Assembly (NCBI GenBank): GCA_025094145.1
Contig: JALLLS010000028.1
Location: 124,001 to 188,000 of the forward strand
Source of the DNA: Spinellus fusiger
Taxonomy: Eukaryota > Mucoromycota > Mucoromycetes > Mucorales > Phycomycetaceae
Direction: 5' to 3'
DNA: 64,000 bases
The notes beneath the pieces are model-generated. The model was not told the origin of the DNA. It saw nothing but the letters and a program-made list of their open reading frames with translations, and did no database searches. Both the position numbers and the translations under genes were made by a program. Shown here piece by piece: positions 47,274-59,100 of this stretch. The first letter of the stretch is position 1; each line of letters opens with the position of its first letter.

Positions 47274-48833
47274 ATGCTGTTAACAAACAATAACGGACTT
47301 GGAGAAACTCTCAAGCAAAGACTGGATCTACAGTCAATGATGGAGGATTCTGCTATTCCATTAAACAACAAAGAGTTACTATTCAATGGCGAATCTATGC
47401 AAAAAATACCATTCAATCCATACCCTGCTCAAACTATGGCCAGTTTGGAGCAATTCTGTGAAAAACTACTTGATCAACAGGATTACACTGAGCCTTTTGG
47501 CTCTGGAAACTCTACACTGGACAATTGCTCAATGTTACCGGCCATGGAGCACACTGAATTATCGATTGACTCAGACACAACATGCTCATCCAATCCTGTG
47601 ACTGAAATGAAAGCAGAGGATATATATAAAATGTGTAAAGAAGCTCAAGCCACGAGAGACCCATGTATTCAGCTCGAACTGTGTAAAAAGCTCATGAATG
47701 ATACCCACCTATCCGACTACTCTGACAATAATTATCTCTCGTCTTCAGCAAACTCTTCCTTTAGTACAATAGAGAACTGCGACAACAAGAAAACTAAAAA
47801 AGAAAAGACCCCCAGAAATGTCATTGCTAAAGAAGTTCTGTTTATGCTTCACCGACTTGCAATGACTGGCCAAAGTATTGGTAAATGTGCTAATAGCGAA
47901 GCACAGTTTATTTTAGCCAACTATCTTGGTATGGGAAGCCTTGGTCTCAAGGCAAATCACAAACGTGCTTTTCAACTCTATGTCCAAGCGTCCAAGCAAA
48001 GTCATCCTGAGGCTACCTACCGTGCAGGTGTATGCTATGAAATAGGCCTTGGTACTCGTAAGGATTCAAACCGTGCCATGGTGTTTTACAGAAAAGCTGC
48101 CCACCTTTCTCATCCTGCAAGTATGTATAAGCTGGGCATGATTCTATTACACGGATACTGTAAACAGGCAGCTGTCATGCGAGAAGCTATTTGTTGGTTG
48201 CAGAGAGCTGCTCAACATGCTACACCTCAAGTTCCACATGCACTCCACACTCTAGCGATGATTCAGATTACAGGCGAACTTGGTGAATCAACAAGTATGC
48301 TTCCAGACCCTATTTATGCAGTAGAATTACTGCTCAAGGCTGCTTCCTTTGATTATGCACCAAGTCAAGTAAAACTTGGAGAGTGCTATGAGAAAGGAAC
48401 AATTGTGAACCCAAATGAAAGCATGTCTATCTATTGGTATGCTAGAGCAGCTAAGCAAGGAAGACCAGAAGGTGCACTTGGTATTTCCACGTGGTATCTT
48501 ACTGGGACATTGAATACCGAAATGCTGAAGCAGTCGGATACTAATGCTTTATTATGGGCTGAAAAAGCAGTGAGTACAGCATTGGCCATGAAGGATGATG
48601 GACGGGGTGTTATACTAGCAAAGGCTCTCTATACCGTTGGATTCTATATTGAACATGGTATTGGCATTGAGGCACCTTCCCCAGAAAAGGCAGCCATTTG
48701 GTACAGTAAATCAGCAGCCCATGGCCATAAAGATGCAATGGATCGCTTGAAGAAAACACAAGCAAAAAGTATCCCCTGTTTAGCAATAGAAAAAAGAGAT
48801 CTTCATAAGAAGTCTCGATGTATAATTATGTAA
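47274..48833 (+). CDS. SKT5: Skt5/Chs4-type chitin synthase activator
   Basis: An intronless frame of 519 residues. Residues 1-200 are a variable Ser/Asn-rich region. About seven Sel1-like repeats follow (AQFILANYLGMGSLGLKANH, ATYRAGVCYEIGLGTRKDSN, SMYKLGMILLHGY, SQVKLGECYEKGTIV, YTVGFYIEHGIGIEAPSPEK). The protein ends CIIM, a CaaX box that fits farnesylation, like the C-terminal box of yeast Skt5/Chs4. That protein binds and activates chitin synthase III at the plasma membrane and bud neck. The ATG at 47274 is the first in frame; an acceptor-like TTTGCAG abuts it, so a short 5' exon cannot be excluded. Confidence 0.85.
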   Translation: MLLTNNNGLGETLKQRLDLQSMMEDSAIPLNNKELLFNGESMQKIPFNPYPAQTMASLEQFCEKLLDQQDYTEPFGSGNSTLDNCSMLPAMEHTELSIDSDTTCSSNPVTEMKAEDIYKMCKEAQATRDPCIQLELCKKLMNDTHLSDYSDNNYLSSSANSSFSTIENCDNKKTKKEKTPRNVIAKEVLFMLHRLAMTGQSIGKCANSEAQFILANYLGMGSLGLKANHKRAFQLYVQASKQSHPEATYRAGVCYEIGLGTRKDSNRAMVFYRKAAHLSHPASMYKLGMILLHGYCKQAAVMREAICWLQRAAQHATPQVPHALHTLAMIQITGELGESTSMLPDPIYAVELLLKAASFDYAPSQVKLGECYEKGTIVNPNESMSIYWYARAAKQGRPEGALGISTWYLTGTLNTEMLKQSDTNALLWAEKAVSTALAMKDDGRGVILAKALYTVGFYIEHGIGIEAPSPEKAAIWYSKSAAHGHKDAMDRLKKTQAKSIPCLAIEKRDLHKKSRCIIM

Positions 48834-49662
48834 ATAAAAATGAAAATGAAAATAATGTGTGGTTATGAGTTATAGTGTGTGTTTTGTTGGAATGACTTGA
48901 TGCAACAAAAATAGAGTCGATATTTGTTTACCCATCATTACTATATATTTTATTCAAACCCTGTCCAAGCAGAGATGACATGTAGAGATAAGATCATTAC
49001 AGAACATGACTAAATCCTTGGGTACACTGATACAGTCCATTATTGACACATAAAAAGAAATTTCTCATACTTTGTCCGTTGTGATACTCCAAAGTGAGGA
49101 CATGATTCTCTATTAATCCTATAAGTGATGTATGGCTTTATCATTTTATAGCACGCTTATTGATTCCAATGCTAAATCAATAGTCAACGAAGGGAACAAT
49201 TTTCTTTCATGATAACCTCTTCCTTTCTCTACTGCTGCTGTTTATTTTCTTTTTCTTTCGCTTTTTATAGGTAATCCACAAGTAGAACACGAAGCAATAA
49301 GCTTTAAAAATGTCAACCAAGCAAGAACAACGAAACTACCACAATGAGACAGTCACATTATTACTTCTTACTAAGCTACTATTGATCTTTCTGCCGTACA
49401 ATCCTCAGACAATCGTGGTATTATTTCTAGATTATCGAGGAAATTTTTCCCTTTTTGAAGAGGGAAAAACAGATCAACTTAATTTTGGTTGCCTGGACAA
49501 CTGTTCAATTGGTATTTATTACTATTTCAGGTTAACTTGTGGGAAACATGGTATTCAAAGTAGACTACTGACTTTGTCGGATCTTGTATCTCCTCAGGAT
49601 ATTCTTATTAATTCCAATATAAAGTGGTTTTATTCTATTACCTTTACAAACTACTTACTACT
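48834..49662. other. intergenic
   Basis: No supported gene. An open frame from 49310 runs into exon 1 of the next gene in the wrong frame and has no domain, so it is probably 5' flank. Confidence 0.5.
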
Positions 49663-50188
49663 ATGCCTTCCAAACTTGTCAATCACAACTATTCCCGGAG
49701 AACAGAACCAGAAGGAGGGTTTAAAACAAGAGAAGAGTTTTATCCATTCTATTTGGGTGAACATTGCAATATTATCAACCGACGTCTTCATATCTTAGGT
49801 AGAGTCCTTGAAATAACAGAAGCTCATTTATAATACTTGAGCAGCCACAACAATCTCAGTGATATGCTTCATTCTGAGCATTATTAAGTCAAATCCCAAA
49901 CTTATTCTTGCTGGTTTATTTCAAGGTAAATAGCATTTGTATTCAATAGAAAAGGAGGGGGCACTGATAAAACCTTTCTTATATCAATAGGCTACGGTTT
50001 TGCATGGATTGGTCATTTTGTATTTGAGAAGAAGTAAGACATAAAAGAATTGTTATTCTTTATAGACAGATATACTCACAGCTGCATACACCACCAGTAA
50101 GCCTGCTACTTTCCGCTATCCTGTTTGGTCCTTCCTTAGTGACTTTCAGATGTGGCAAGAGATTGTCTCTGGCAAACGTCCCTTTTAA
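49663..50188 (+). CDS. small DUF962/Mpo1-like membrane protein
   Basis: Four small exons (49663-49798, 49845-49925, 49991-50033, 50098-50188) give 116 residues. The sequence follows the DUF962 pattern: FKTREEFYPFYLGEHCNIIN and RRLHILG at the start, a hydrophobic stretch (TTISVICFILSII, LILAGLFQG), then GYGFAWIGHFVFEKN and FRYPVWSFLSDFQMWQEI. Conserved histidines in the EH, LH and GH positions are the likely metal ligands. Yeast Mpo1, which has this domain, is an Fe-dependent dioxygenase for 2-hydroxy fatty acids in the ER. This shorter form is more like the bacterial-type DUF962 proteins, so the same reaction is only inferred. Confidence 0.8.
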
Positions 50189-50454
50189 TAAAGTAAAGAT
50201 AGTGGGCCCTGGTATAGGTCCTCTTATTTTTTATTTTCTGGATCTGATAATGTCCAATAATAAAATCCACAGAAACTTTAGCAACAGAAGAGTGTTTGTG
50301 AAAGACCACTGTACTCAACAGAGAATTTATAGAAGATTGACTAATATTACTATAGAAATTGAATTGCAATATAAAAGAAAAGATGTTCAGAATGGAAAGT
50401 GAATAGTATAGGTCAAGGAAAGAACTAGAAATAGAAAGGTAGCTAAAAAATGCT

Positions 50455-52262
50455 TTATCCTTGTAGCAAATTGTGGGCCTTTTGTAAGAGAGCATCAATG
50501 TTGCTTGACATGATATCTTGATTTTCAAGGTACATATTCAGTCGTGCCAAGAGTTCCACTTGTTCTCTTTGGGATAGATTATTAATCACTAGTGCTAATA
50601 TAGTGCCAACAGATACATTGTACATCTAATAATAGATGTTTAGTAAAATGTGTCGTAAATAGAAAAGTCAGTCTTCATATTCTCTACCTTGATAAAGCTA
50701 TGATAGTATACATGAGCAAAGAAACCCATAAGGAATTGGCAATCCATCCGATCTGTTAAACCACCATGACCAGGAATAGTATCTCCAAAATCCTTGATCT
50801 TAAAGGCACGCTTCACTGCACTGGCAAAGAAACCACCTACGGGTGCAATCAAAGAGGCAAAACACGCCATGATCACGGTATGTAATTGAACAGGTGCAAT
50901 CCATATCTCACGGATATCTTGAAATGTCTAATAAAAGAAGTGTATCTAGAAATAAGATAACCACAGAGTAATAAACAGTCGAATAGAAGGACGTACAGTT
51001 AACTTGATCAAATAACGGATAATAGAAGGAAGACGCCATGCCGCAGCAGTAAATACAGGGTTCTTTGGCTCACATGAGATATTAGACCAGGCAGATGCTG
51101 CAAGGTCCTAAGAGGAGAGATGTATTCACAAACATTTTCTTTTGTTATAGACTACTACTACTGATATTACCTGGACAGGACAGATCAGATAGTTGGACTG
51201 CATTAAAACACTGGTTATCTATTCATACCCTAGAATTAGCAGCATAAACACATTCTGATGATGCAGACTATGGCTTACACAGAAGCCAAGAACAAGTGTG
51301 CATAGAAGCGCGCCTACAAATCCCTCTACTGTCTTTTTGGGGCTGATTTGAATGAGAGGCGTCTTTCCCCAGAAGAACCCACAGATATAAGCAAAGATAT
51401 CATTGATGACTACCAAAGATACTGGCATAACAAACCTAACAGAGAAGAAATATAAGGAGCACTCTTTCATCCCATCCACTTACCATATCAATCCCTCCAG
51501 AATATTATCAATAATAAAATGGCTCTGAACTACCACTAAGAAGAGTGCCATGTGTGTCCAGCCAAACTGTGCTATTTGTGATTGATATCCTCCTTTCTTC
51601 AAGTTGGTGACAAAAAAGACAAATCCTAGGCAATAGATACGAGATTATTTCTACTGAACTTCTCTTCCGTGTGTATTTTCACAGTTCTACTTACCAAGAA
51701 CATAGAGCATAAAACTAATAAAGCGGTGGTGGGTGGCAAAAGGCAGTAAAACAGCATCAATCATAACAATTTCTTTGAAATAATAAATGATAGACTCGCC
51801 ATGGAGGAAATATTCTGTTGTAATTAAGAAATACCTACAATCAACAGTGGTTAAAAAACTGAACAACTCCAAGCATAAGTCTGCTCTCACTTACCAGCTC
51901 ATTGTTTTGAACCACTTCAAATTCTTGTCTTTTGCAGGCACATAGGCAATGTAAATGACTTCGCGATAAACAAGTACAGTGAGTGTCATCACTGCAACAA
52001 TAGACCAAATATAACCAGAGGCAAGGACAAAGAAAAACGCAGAGATCATAAGAAGAGTAGTGAACGACCGAATCCCCATGTTACGCCATTTAGTTGCAGC
52101 TTTCTCGGCTGCCAAGAGAACAGGCGCTTGACTTATCACCTGTCGTGTTGTAGAAGAGGTTTCTTTTTCATGACTTGAGGATGCCTCTGAAGTTTTCTTT
52201 TTATCTGTTTCTTCAAACAGTTTATCCAATTTGGTTGACGACTTTTTCTTTGATTTTGCCAT
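50455..52262 (-). CDS. CDS1: CDP-diacylglycerol synthase
   Basis: Eight exons (52262-51895, 51834-51695, 51625-51484, 51435-51229, 51210-51171, 51107-50997, 50927-50688, 50625-50455) give 472 residues (yeast Cds1 457). The enzyme makes CDP-diacylglycerol from phosphatidate and CTP in the ER, the precursor of phosphatidylinositol and other phospholipids. The N terminus is basic and cytosolic ([18 protein letters not shown]). Several membrane segments follow, then [20 protein letters not shown] and SPKKTVEGF. The family signature is [20 protein letters not shown] then MDC in exon 7. The ATG at 52262 was chosen; an upstream in-frame ATG at 52331 would add a hydrophobic leader not usual in the family. 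Confidence 0.92.
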
Positions 52263-52859
52263 TGCGAACTGAGTAGCTTTATCGCATAAGAATAGATTAA
52301 AAATAACAACAAAGAGAAAAAGAATCCCCAAGATTAGATGGCTGAGAATGGACCCTTTTTCATTCTATCCAATAGAAGGCTAGATTGGACTGATAAATGA
52401 AAGTATTCAACCTATATTAACTATAGTATTGATTATGAGCCAACCTTTTTCTATTGAGTTTTAAATGTTACACTATATAGTTATATTATAGATAAATATA
52501 TAGTTTGAGATGAATGATTGGTCAAAAAGATTGATTTATCTTATAAAATGTTGAATAGGATACCATTTATACAGGATAATTGAATGTCTTCTTTCTTTTT
52601 CATTTCTCATTTAAACTATTAAGATATCTGACAGAGAACAGGCTTAAATCCTCTTCCAATCCATTTATACCTGTTTTTTATACAAATTTAAAGGGTTTTG
52701 GAATATAGGAATGGATGTAAGAACAATAGAATCGTACTCTAATGTGTTTAAAAAAGATATTTTCGCTGTCTAAATGATCTATTTTAAACTCTGCCTGCCT
52801 ATTCTAGCAATGACTACACTATTTTCAGAAAGTATTGACACATTATTGTTCAAAGACTT
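52263..52859. other. intergenic
   Basis: AT-rich, probably the promoter of CDS1 at its left end. No coding region could be supported. Confidence 0.5.
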
Positions 52860-53410
52860 ATGTGTCTCTGGATGTAGTGTAGCGATAACTACACCATATC
52901 CTTTTTTGATATCTTGGTGGGTCGTTTGCCTTCTTCTCGTAGCCCAAAAAGAACATGACGAAAGTTCAATAATGCTGTCATGTCCTGATTCCAAAAGCAT
53001 TGAGAGATAATCTCATCAGAAACTCTAGCAGTTTTGGTCATAATCTTCAAACATTATTGGTTTTTGCGCCTAAATCAAAAAATAATAATAAACTTATTGG
53101 CCTTTTCTTTGAAGATTTCTAGCTAGCCGTTTGTTTGATTGTTATTGATTAATAAAGCTCAAAGGCTTCATTCTAAGAAATGAAAGCCATTGATATTCCG
53201 GGTTTCCACAGCAAGAGTATCTTCATTTGAATAATAATTATGCAATACTGGGGTGACTCTAGCTCTCTCCTCAAGATATTTTGTTAATTTTTCACGATTG
53301 ACCATTGAAGATATATGTCCTGATAAAGATAACTCGGCTTCTATCCAATACCAGTGATTGAGTTCTTCACTGCCATAATCTTCAGAGCAGGTTCCATGAA
53401 GAAAAGAAAA
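52860..53410 (-). pseudogene. second Fanzor (TnpB-like) relic
   Basis: On the minus strand, reading from 53410 down: SSMVNREKLTKYLEERARVT then PVLHNYYSNEDTLAVETRN. After a shift comes RMKPLSFIN (a conserved arginine-rich segment of fungal Fanzors). Then, past a GATTTAG acceptor near 53070, CLKIMTKTARVSDEI and FWNQDMTALLNFRHVLFGLR near 52950. The last segment aligns with LWNRDLAATLNFRH of the 41010 relic, but the RuvC III motif WNRD is altered to WNQD. Several stops and shifts are present, so it is dead. It differs enough from the other relic to be a separate old insertion. Confidence 0.65.
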
Positions 53411-53729
53411 GAAAGACGAGTTGACCTTTTTCTTTTTATACTATTTCTGTTTTATAATTGGTTTTTACATGCCATTGATTGAATCCATTATTTGAAAACC
53501 AAGAAGTTGTGCTAAAGCATAATGTTTGTATATCTATCAATGGAAACTGTGAATCCTATGGGCTTTCTATGCACATATACAGTCCCATGCAATAAATGAG
53601 TGGACAGAAATTCTTATTCTTTTTTTCTATTTTTATTTTGAAAAATAAAAGTATATCTATCAGTCCAAGATGTTCATAATAAAAAGTTCATAGAATAACA
53701 TAATATTTGGAATGGGTTTTCTTTAGATG

Positions 53730-54330
53730 ATTTTCTATATCCTCATCATGAATATATTGTTCAGTGCTTTGTAGCAAAGACTTTATTCTTCATCACAGCG
53801 GAGCACCTCTTTGGCATGCCATCCACTAAATTTTCCAGAAATTCATTTGGGATCTTCTCTCATTCACTATGCAAGCATTGTTGAAGTTGTTTTTTTTATT
53901 GTTTATGCTTGTTCACCATGACTTAATTTTCTTTTCAAGATAAGCCCAGACATGCTCAATTGGGTTAAGATCTGGACTTTGTGCAGGCCAAAAATCAAAA
54001 CCTTCAATCCTACATTTCTCTTGTTTGTACTATCTACTATATGTTCCTGTATGGCAAGGAGCGCCGTCTTCTTGGAAGAAAATAGTCTTATTGGGGTTCT
54101 CTTGCAATTTTTGGAACCAAGAAAGAAAGTATATGGCAAGTACATTAATATACATGTCTTGATTAACTGATCCCTTCAAGAGTACAAGAGGTCCTACACC
54201 TTCACGCCAAAAGCAACCCTAAACTACGACTGAACCCTTGTCATACTTGTATATTCTTTGCCTATGACTCTCCTTATAGCCTTTAACTTTCTTCCTGATC
54301 ACTCTAGTCCCTTTATTATTGCTCACAACT
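53730..54330 (-). mobile_element. degenerate Tc1/mariner transposase (third copy)
   Basis: On the minus strand: CFWREGVGPLVLLKGSVN, NPNKTIFFQEDGAPCHTGTY (second Asp region, near 54070) and DFWPAQSPDLNPIEHVWAYL (third Asp region, near 53970), then a degraded C terminus. Stops interrupt at three or more points. It is the least decayed of the three copies. Confidence 0.85.
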
Positions 54331-56154
54331 GTAAAATAAAAATAAAAAATAGATCTGCCGTCTACTCATTTATTGCATAGGACTGTATACCTCACCAGAA
54401 TAAAGAGATTTGTTATTTTTTGGTCTGTTATTATTTTGTTATTTCTCACAGAAACTATTAACTTGATAATTAACTACTAATCAGGATGAACATAACTGAG
54501 CAAGGTAGTGTGCTATTATTAACAAAAAAAACAATAGAAGGAGGTGATAGACACTACCAAGGACTATTCTTGAGGTAAAAAGGTAAGTAGTGTCTTCATA
54601 TGGGCTTGAGCTCATTGTAATCCACAGGATTTAATACTGACTCTTCTTCTAATAGATGGTATATGGCTTATTATTCTCAAGACAAACATTAATTACAAGG
54701 TAAGCATACTATCTCTCTTATTGAATTATTACTAATAAACCCTTCTGTTATTAGATAAGCTAAGACTCTTAAGTCAGTCCTGGGTGGTCTTCTTTCTTCT
54801 ATACTGTCTATACTGTCTATGATGTATTATCAAGCATAAGGCTTCTAGGGTGTAGATTCTATTGTCGTAAGGAATACGCCCAGAACAGCAGTCGCTATAG
54901 TCATATTACATTATCAGCTATAATATTATTATAAATAATTTTATTCATAAACAATATATTTTATTGATAATGTCGTCAAGACTTTTTCTATCATTGGAAC
55001 TACAACCCTTTTTAGAAATAACAACTTCTACTATTAAACTGAGAAGGGAATGCTATCGAATACTAAAGGATGATGATAGTTTTTAGTATTTAATAGCATA
55101 TTCCTGAAGCTAGATACTAGTAGTAAAAGAGTATAAAAGACATGTTATTATGAAATAAAAAACATCAGTGTTTAACCACCTGTTAACTGATCGGATTTCT
55201 TATGGACTAATAGAGCTCGTTGATGACACCATTCAAGATGATTCAATGTGCTCGTTTCTTAACCTGTACTCTATTGAAAGTATTATTTCTCCACTGATTT
55301 ATATATCTTCATGGTTATTACAGCTTTGCCTACTTAATAATCTAAATCTTAATAGGTGATGATTTCAATACCAATAAAAAGAATAATCTTGAAGTTTCAT
55401 TAAACCTAGGATCATCTTAGTCTGTGTGTATTGATCTTAGTACCTATCAAATAAAAATAACATATCTATTCCTAATAATCAAATCCAAGCAGAAACATAT
55501 CCATTTTCAATAGTTTAGTACTTTGAATAAACATCTCATGATTATTCACATAAAAATAAGCTAAAACAGGGGCTCATCTCATTAATTGTAGAGTCCATCT
55601 ATTCATATAAAACAACTTTATCATCTCTCTGTGATCATTTCAAATATTTGAGTTTATCAGCAAGTCACAAGTACTATCGTGAATTAAAAGAAATAAAAAA
55701 AATAGGTGAAAGGATAGGTATACTGACATCTATAAAATGATGGATCAAAATGCAAAGACTTTATATTGCATGTGGCTAAGACTGTGTAAGTAGTAGATAC
55801 ACCCTAAGGCCTTATCTACAGGAGTATTCCTTTTTATTTGATATTCCAAAGTTCATCTACTAACACACTGATGTAGTATGCATGCTTCTTTACTAACACT
55901 TTCTTGCCAGGTATCTATTTTTACAATAGAGTATATCAAATATAAGTAGATATGCAGTCTTAACCTAGAAGTTTAGGAAAATCTTTTTATATACTGTTGT
56001 TGTTCGAAATCGATGATCGACTATGTCTAACAGACTTGCATAACCTTTACTTATCAGACAACACCCTGACACAATTTGATGATAGAAAGTTATTGTTTTA
56101 AAATACTGTACTAGTCAGTCCACTTGTGAAGTATCTCTATATATAGCAATTATT
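54331..56154. other. gene-free stretch with a dispersed repeat
   Basis: Apart from the repeat copy at 55165 no coding region is supported. TATATATA at 56138-56145, just before the methyltransferase frame, is a candidate TATA box. Confidence 0.45.
55165..55240 (+). repeat. unclassified dispersed repeat, copy 4
   Basis: Reads VFNHLLTDRISYGLIELVDD in an open frame that runs to about 55357. Related to the copies at 33541, 40755 and 41690. Confidence 0.55.
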
Positions 56155-59100
56155 ATGTTACTTAATAAACTGTATAATATTTTAGCAATTGCTTCAAAAA
56201 TATCCACTCTTAAGCTCTATAAACTATACATTAGGCATTACTGTATGAACACCTTTAATGATAAAGCCCCAGGTTTGAGAGTACCGTCTACAGGTTCATC
56301 AATTCATCATCAACAGAACACTATCGCTGAAAACAGAGATACAAAAGATAGCAACTATGGACATACTTTGCCTATGAATAGTTCAAGAAAAAAATATACT
56401 AAACATACTAGTACTCTACTCTATTCATTTCAGCCTAAAAAGACTCAATTGTTATCCAAATCACAAAAAAGTACTCATACTAGCGAAAAATATTCAAAAA
56501 AGGTGGCTTCTATTCTGGGGAATGTGCTACCTGTCGTTCAGCAAGATATTCTAACAGAGGTTGATAGGAAGCTTAAAAGAGGTATACTATTTGTTTTTAT
56601 GAAAGAAAAGTGGAGGTTTTATAAGAGAGAAAAGAGGTGGACTTAATTAATGACATATATGACATATGAAATATAGTGAAGAATAGTCTATTATATTCTA
56701 CAGACTCTGATAAATTGTCTTTCTACTAGAGTGGTCTTGTATGCCAGACTGGGCATTCGATCATCTTTCTTGCTCATTTTTTGCTGAAGCACAAGCAAAT
56801 ACAAGTATTAAAAGTGAACTTCATTGCCAAAGCATAGACTTCTACTGCTTTAGCACAGGGTTCATGACAGTTTACCTAACTTTTATTGGGATTTTTTTAC
56901 AAGATTTAACAGAGAGCACTCACCAGAATCTACTGGAAATATATTCTAGTCTTTTTGCAGAAGAAGATGATATTTTTCAAAGCCCAAAAGACATAATTTT
57001 ATGGTACTATTTATGCACACAGCGCCAAATAACACTTCTTTATAATCTTCGGCAAAAGTTTCTTATGGCTGGTATAAGATTTCAATCATTTCAATTACTT
57101 GACTCTATTATCTCTCAGTTCTACACACTCTACTTTCTAGAAACGACAGCTCAACAATACCAGAAAGATTACGCTCAATTTTATACGCCTCAAAGCATAG
57201 TTAAGTTCATGTGGAAGCGATGTATGGGCAAAGAAGACTTGGATGCCATATTGGAGATGGGGCGAGTACCCCGTGTCTTTGATCCGTGTATGGGTATTGG
57301 AACCTACCTCTGTGAGTTTTTAACAAGGCTCATTGACCAGGGCTCAGAAATACCCCTTTTGTGGAATGAGCCAACAAAGCTTAAAGTAATACTATCTACA
57401 GATATCCCTAATGCTATGTGGGGCATAGAAATCGATCCTTTTGTTTTTAAATTGAGTAAGATCAATTTAATGGTTCATTTATATCCTATTTATATACGCT
57501 TGGTTGAGTTGGGAGAACCATCAACACCACGTATGATACACAGATTACGGATATTTTGTAATGATACACTAAAGCTAACAACAAAGTACGATTCCAAGAA
57601 GAAATCTCGAGAAAATCAGGAATGGAAAAGAGACCAACTCCAAAAGCTTAGAGATCCTAAAGGACTCAGATTCGATTATGTTGCTACAAATCCTCCATAT
57701 ATGATTCGTAAAACGGGATTTGTTGCAGATCCAGATCCTGAACTTTATGATAAGCATATCCTTAAGAGAGGTAGTCAAGCCTATGTATACTTTTTATGGC
57801 TCTGTCTACAGAGATGTGAGGAAGAGAATGGATACGTATGTTTTATCACTCCCAGCCAGTGGATGATATTAGACTTTGCAAGAGATTTAAGGCAAGCTTA
57901 CTATTGAATTAATTCTATAATTTAATGTACATGTCTTTCTTTTTCTTTTATTGATAAGAGCATGGATTTGGCAGCACTTTGAGCTTCTGGAGATATTTCA
58001 GTTTGAGCCATACAAGGTGTGGCCAAAATTACAGACAGACTCTATTATCTTTAAGATGCGTAAACGAACACCTTACCGAACACCTGAAAGACTATTGTTT
58101 TTAAGACACATGTCTGGAAAATATAGCCTGGAAAGGATTCTTCAGACTTATGATGCATTTGATAAAACACACTTGGAATGCTTTGATCCACTGATTTCTT
58201 ACAAGTTAACCTCGACAGTGCTACATGGAGGTCGGGTGCAAATATCTTGCGCCTTTTCTTCTTTTTCACATTTATCCCCTACCTCATCTGTATCCAACCA
58301 ACTTATGGAGATCACCAAGCATCTACCCCGCCTTTGTGATAGAAAGGCCTATTCTGACTCTTCTTCCTTGGCACCCCTTGTCTGGAACCGTGGACCTAAT
58401 ACAAATCCAGTCTATGCAATGGTTGTACGCACGCATTGGGCTATAGACACTTTTGGTACAAAGTGTTGTAGTCGGTGGATTAAACCTATATTCTATTGGT
58501 GGAAAGTCATCTAACACACATTATAGAAAACGAAAGAATGTCTCAACTTATTCAAGTAAAGAAGGTTCCTTTTGGGAGCACCGGGATCCCCTTCGCCTTT
58601 GCAAGAAAGAGGCTTCACCAGCAGAGGCCTATACTCCATTTCACCAAAATGAATCCAATGATAGCTCTATGCCTTTTTATTCACTGATTCTAGTAGACAG
58701 AGAGGATGCACACCAAATTGAAAAAGAACACACACTTTATGGAGACAATGCAAGTTCTTCGGCTCTTTATCACTACCTGTTAAATGCTAAGATGAAATTT
58801 CAGACAAACAACCCTGAAATAAAGATTGCCTACTGTCACTATAGAAGATCTGGAATAGATGCACCTGTGAAAATTGTTCATCCTATCAACGTTGGATATT
58901 TTTCCCGTACACAGCCTCGACAGCGCTTTTTTATTGACAGAGACAGACGCTGTGTAACTAACCAATGTATGTACTTTACCATTAAACCTGATTGTCCATG
59001 GCAGTCAGCCAACTATTTTTGTGGGATTTTGAACTGTAGTGTTCTTCAGTTTTTTTATCAAAGACGCATGTTATTATGATCAGCAAGGGCGAACACGCTT

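Noticed and set aside
49310..49798. 162-residue frame overlapping the DUF962 gene
   Set aside because: It reads the DUF962 exon in the wrong frame; the spliced gene from 49663 explains the conservation.
58453..59079. separate gene starting inside the methyltransferase
   Set aside because: The frame begins without a proper start and continues the methylase sequence after a one-base shift.
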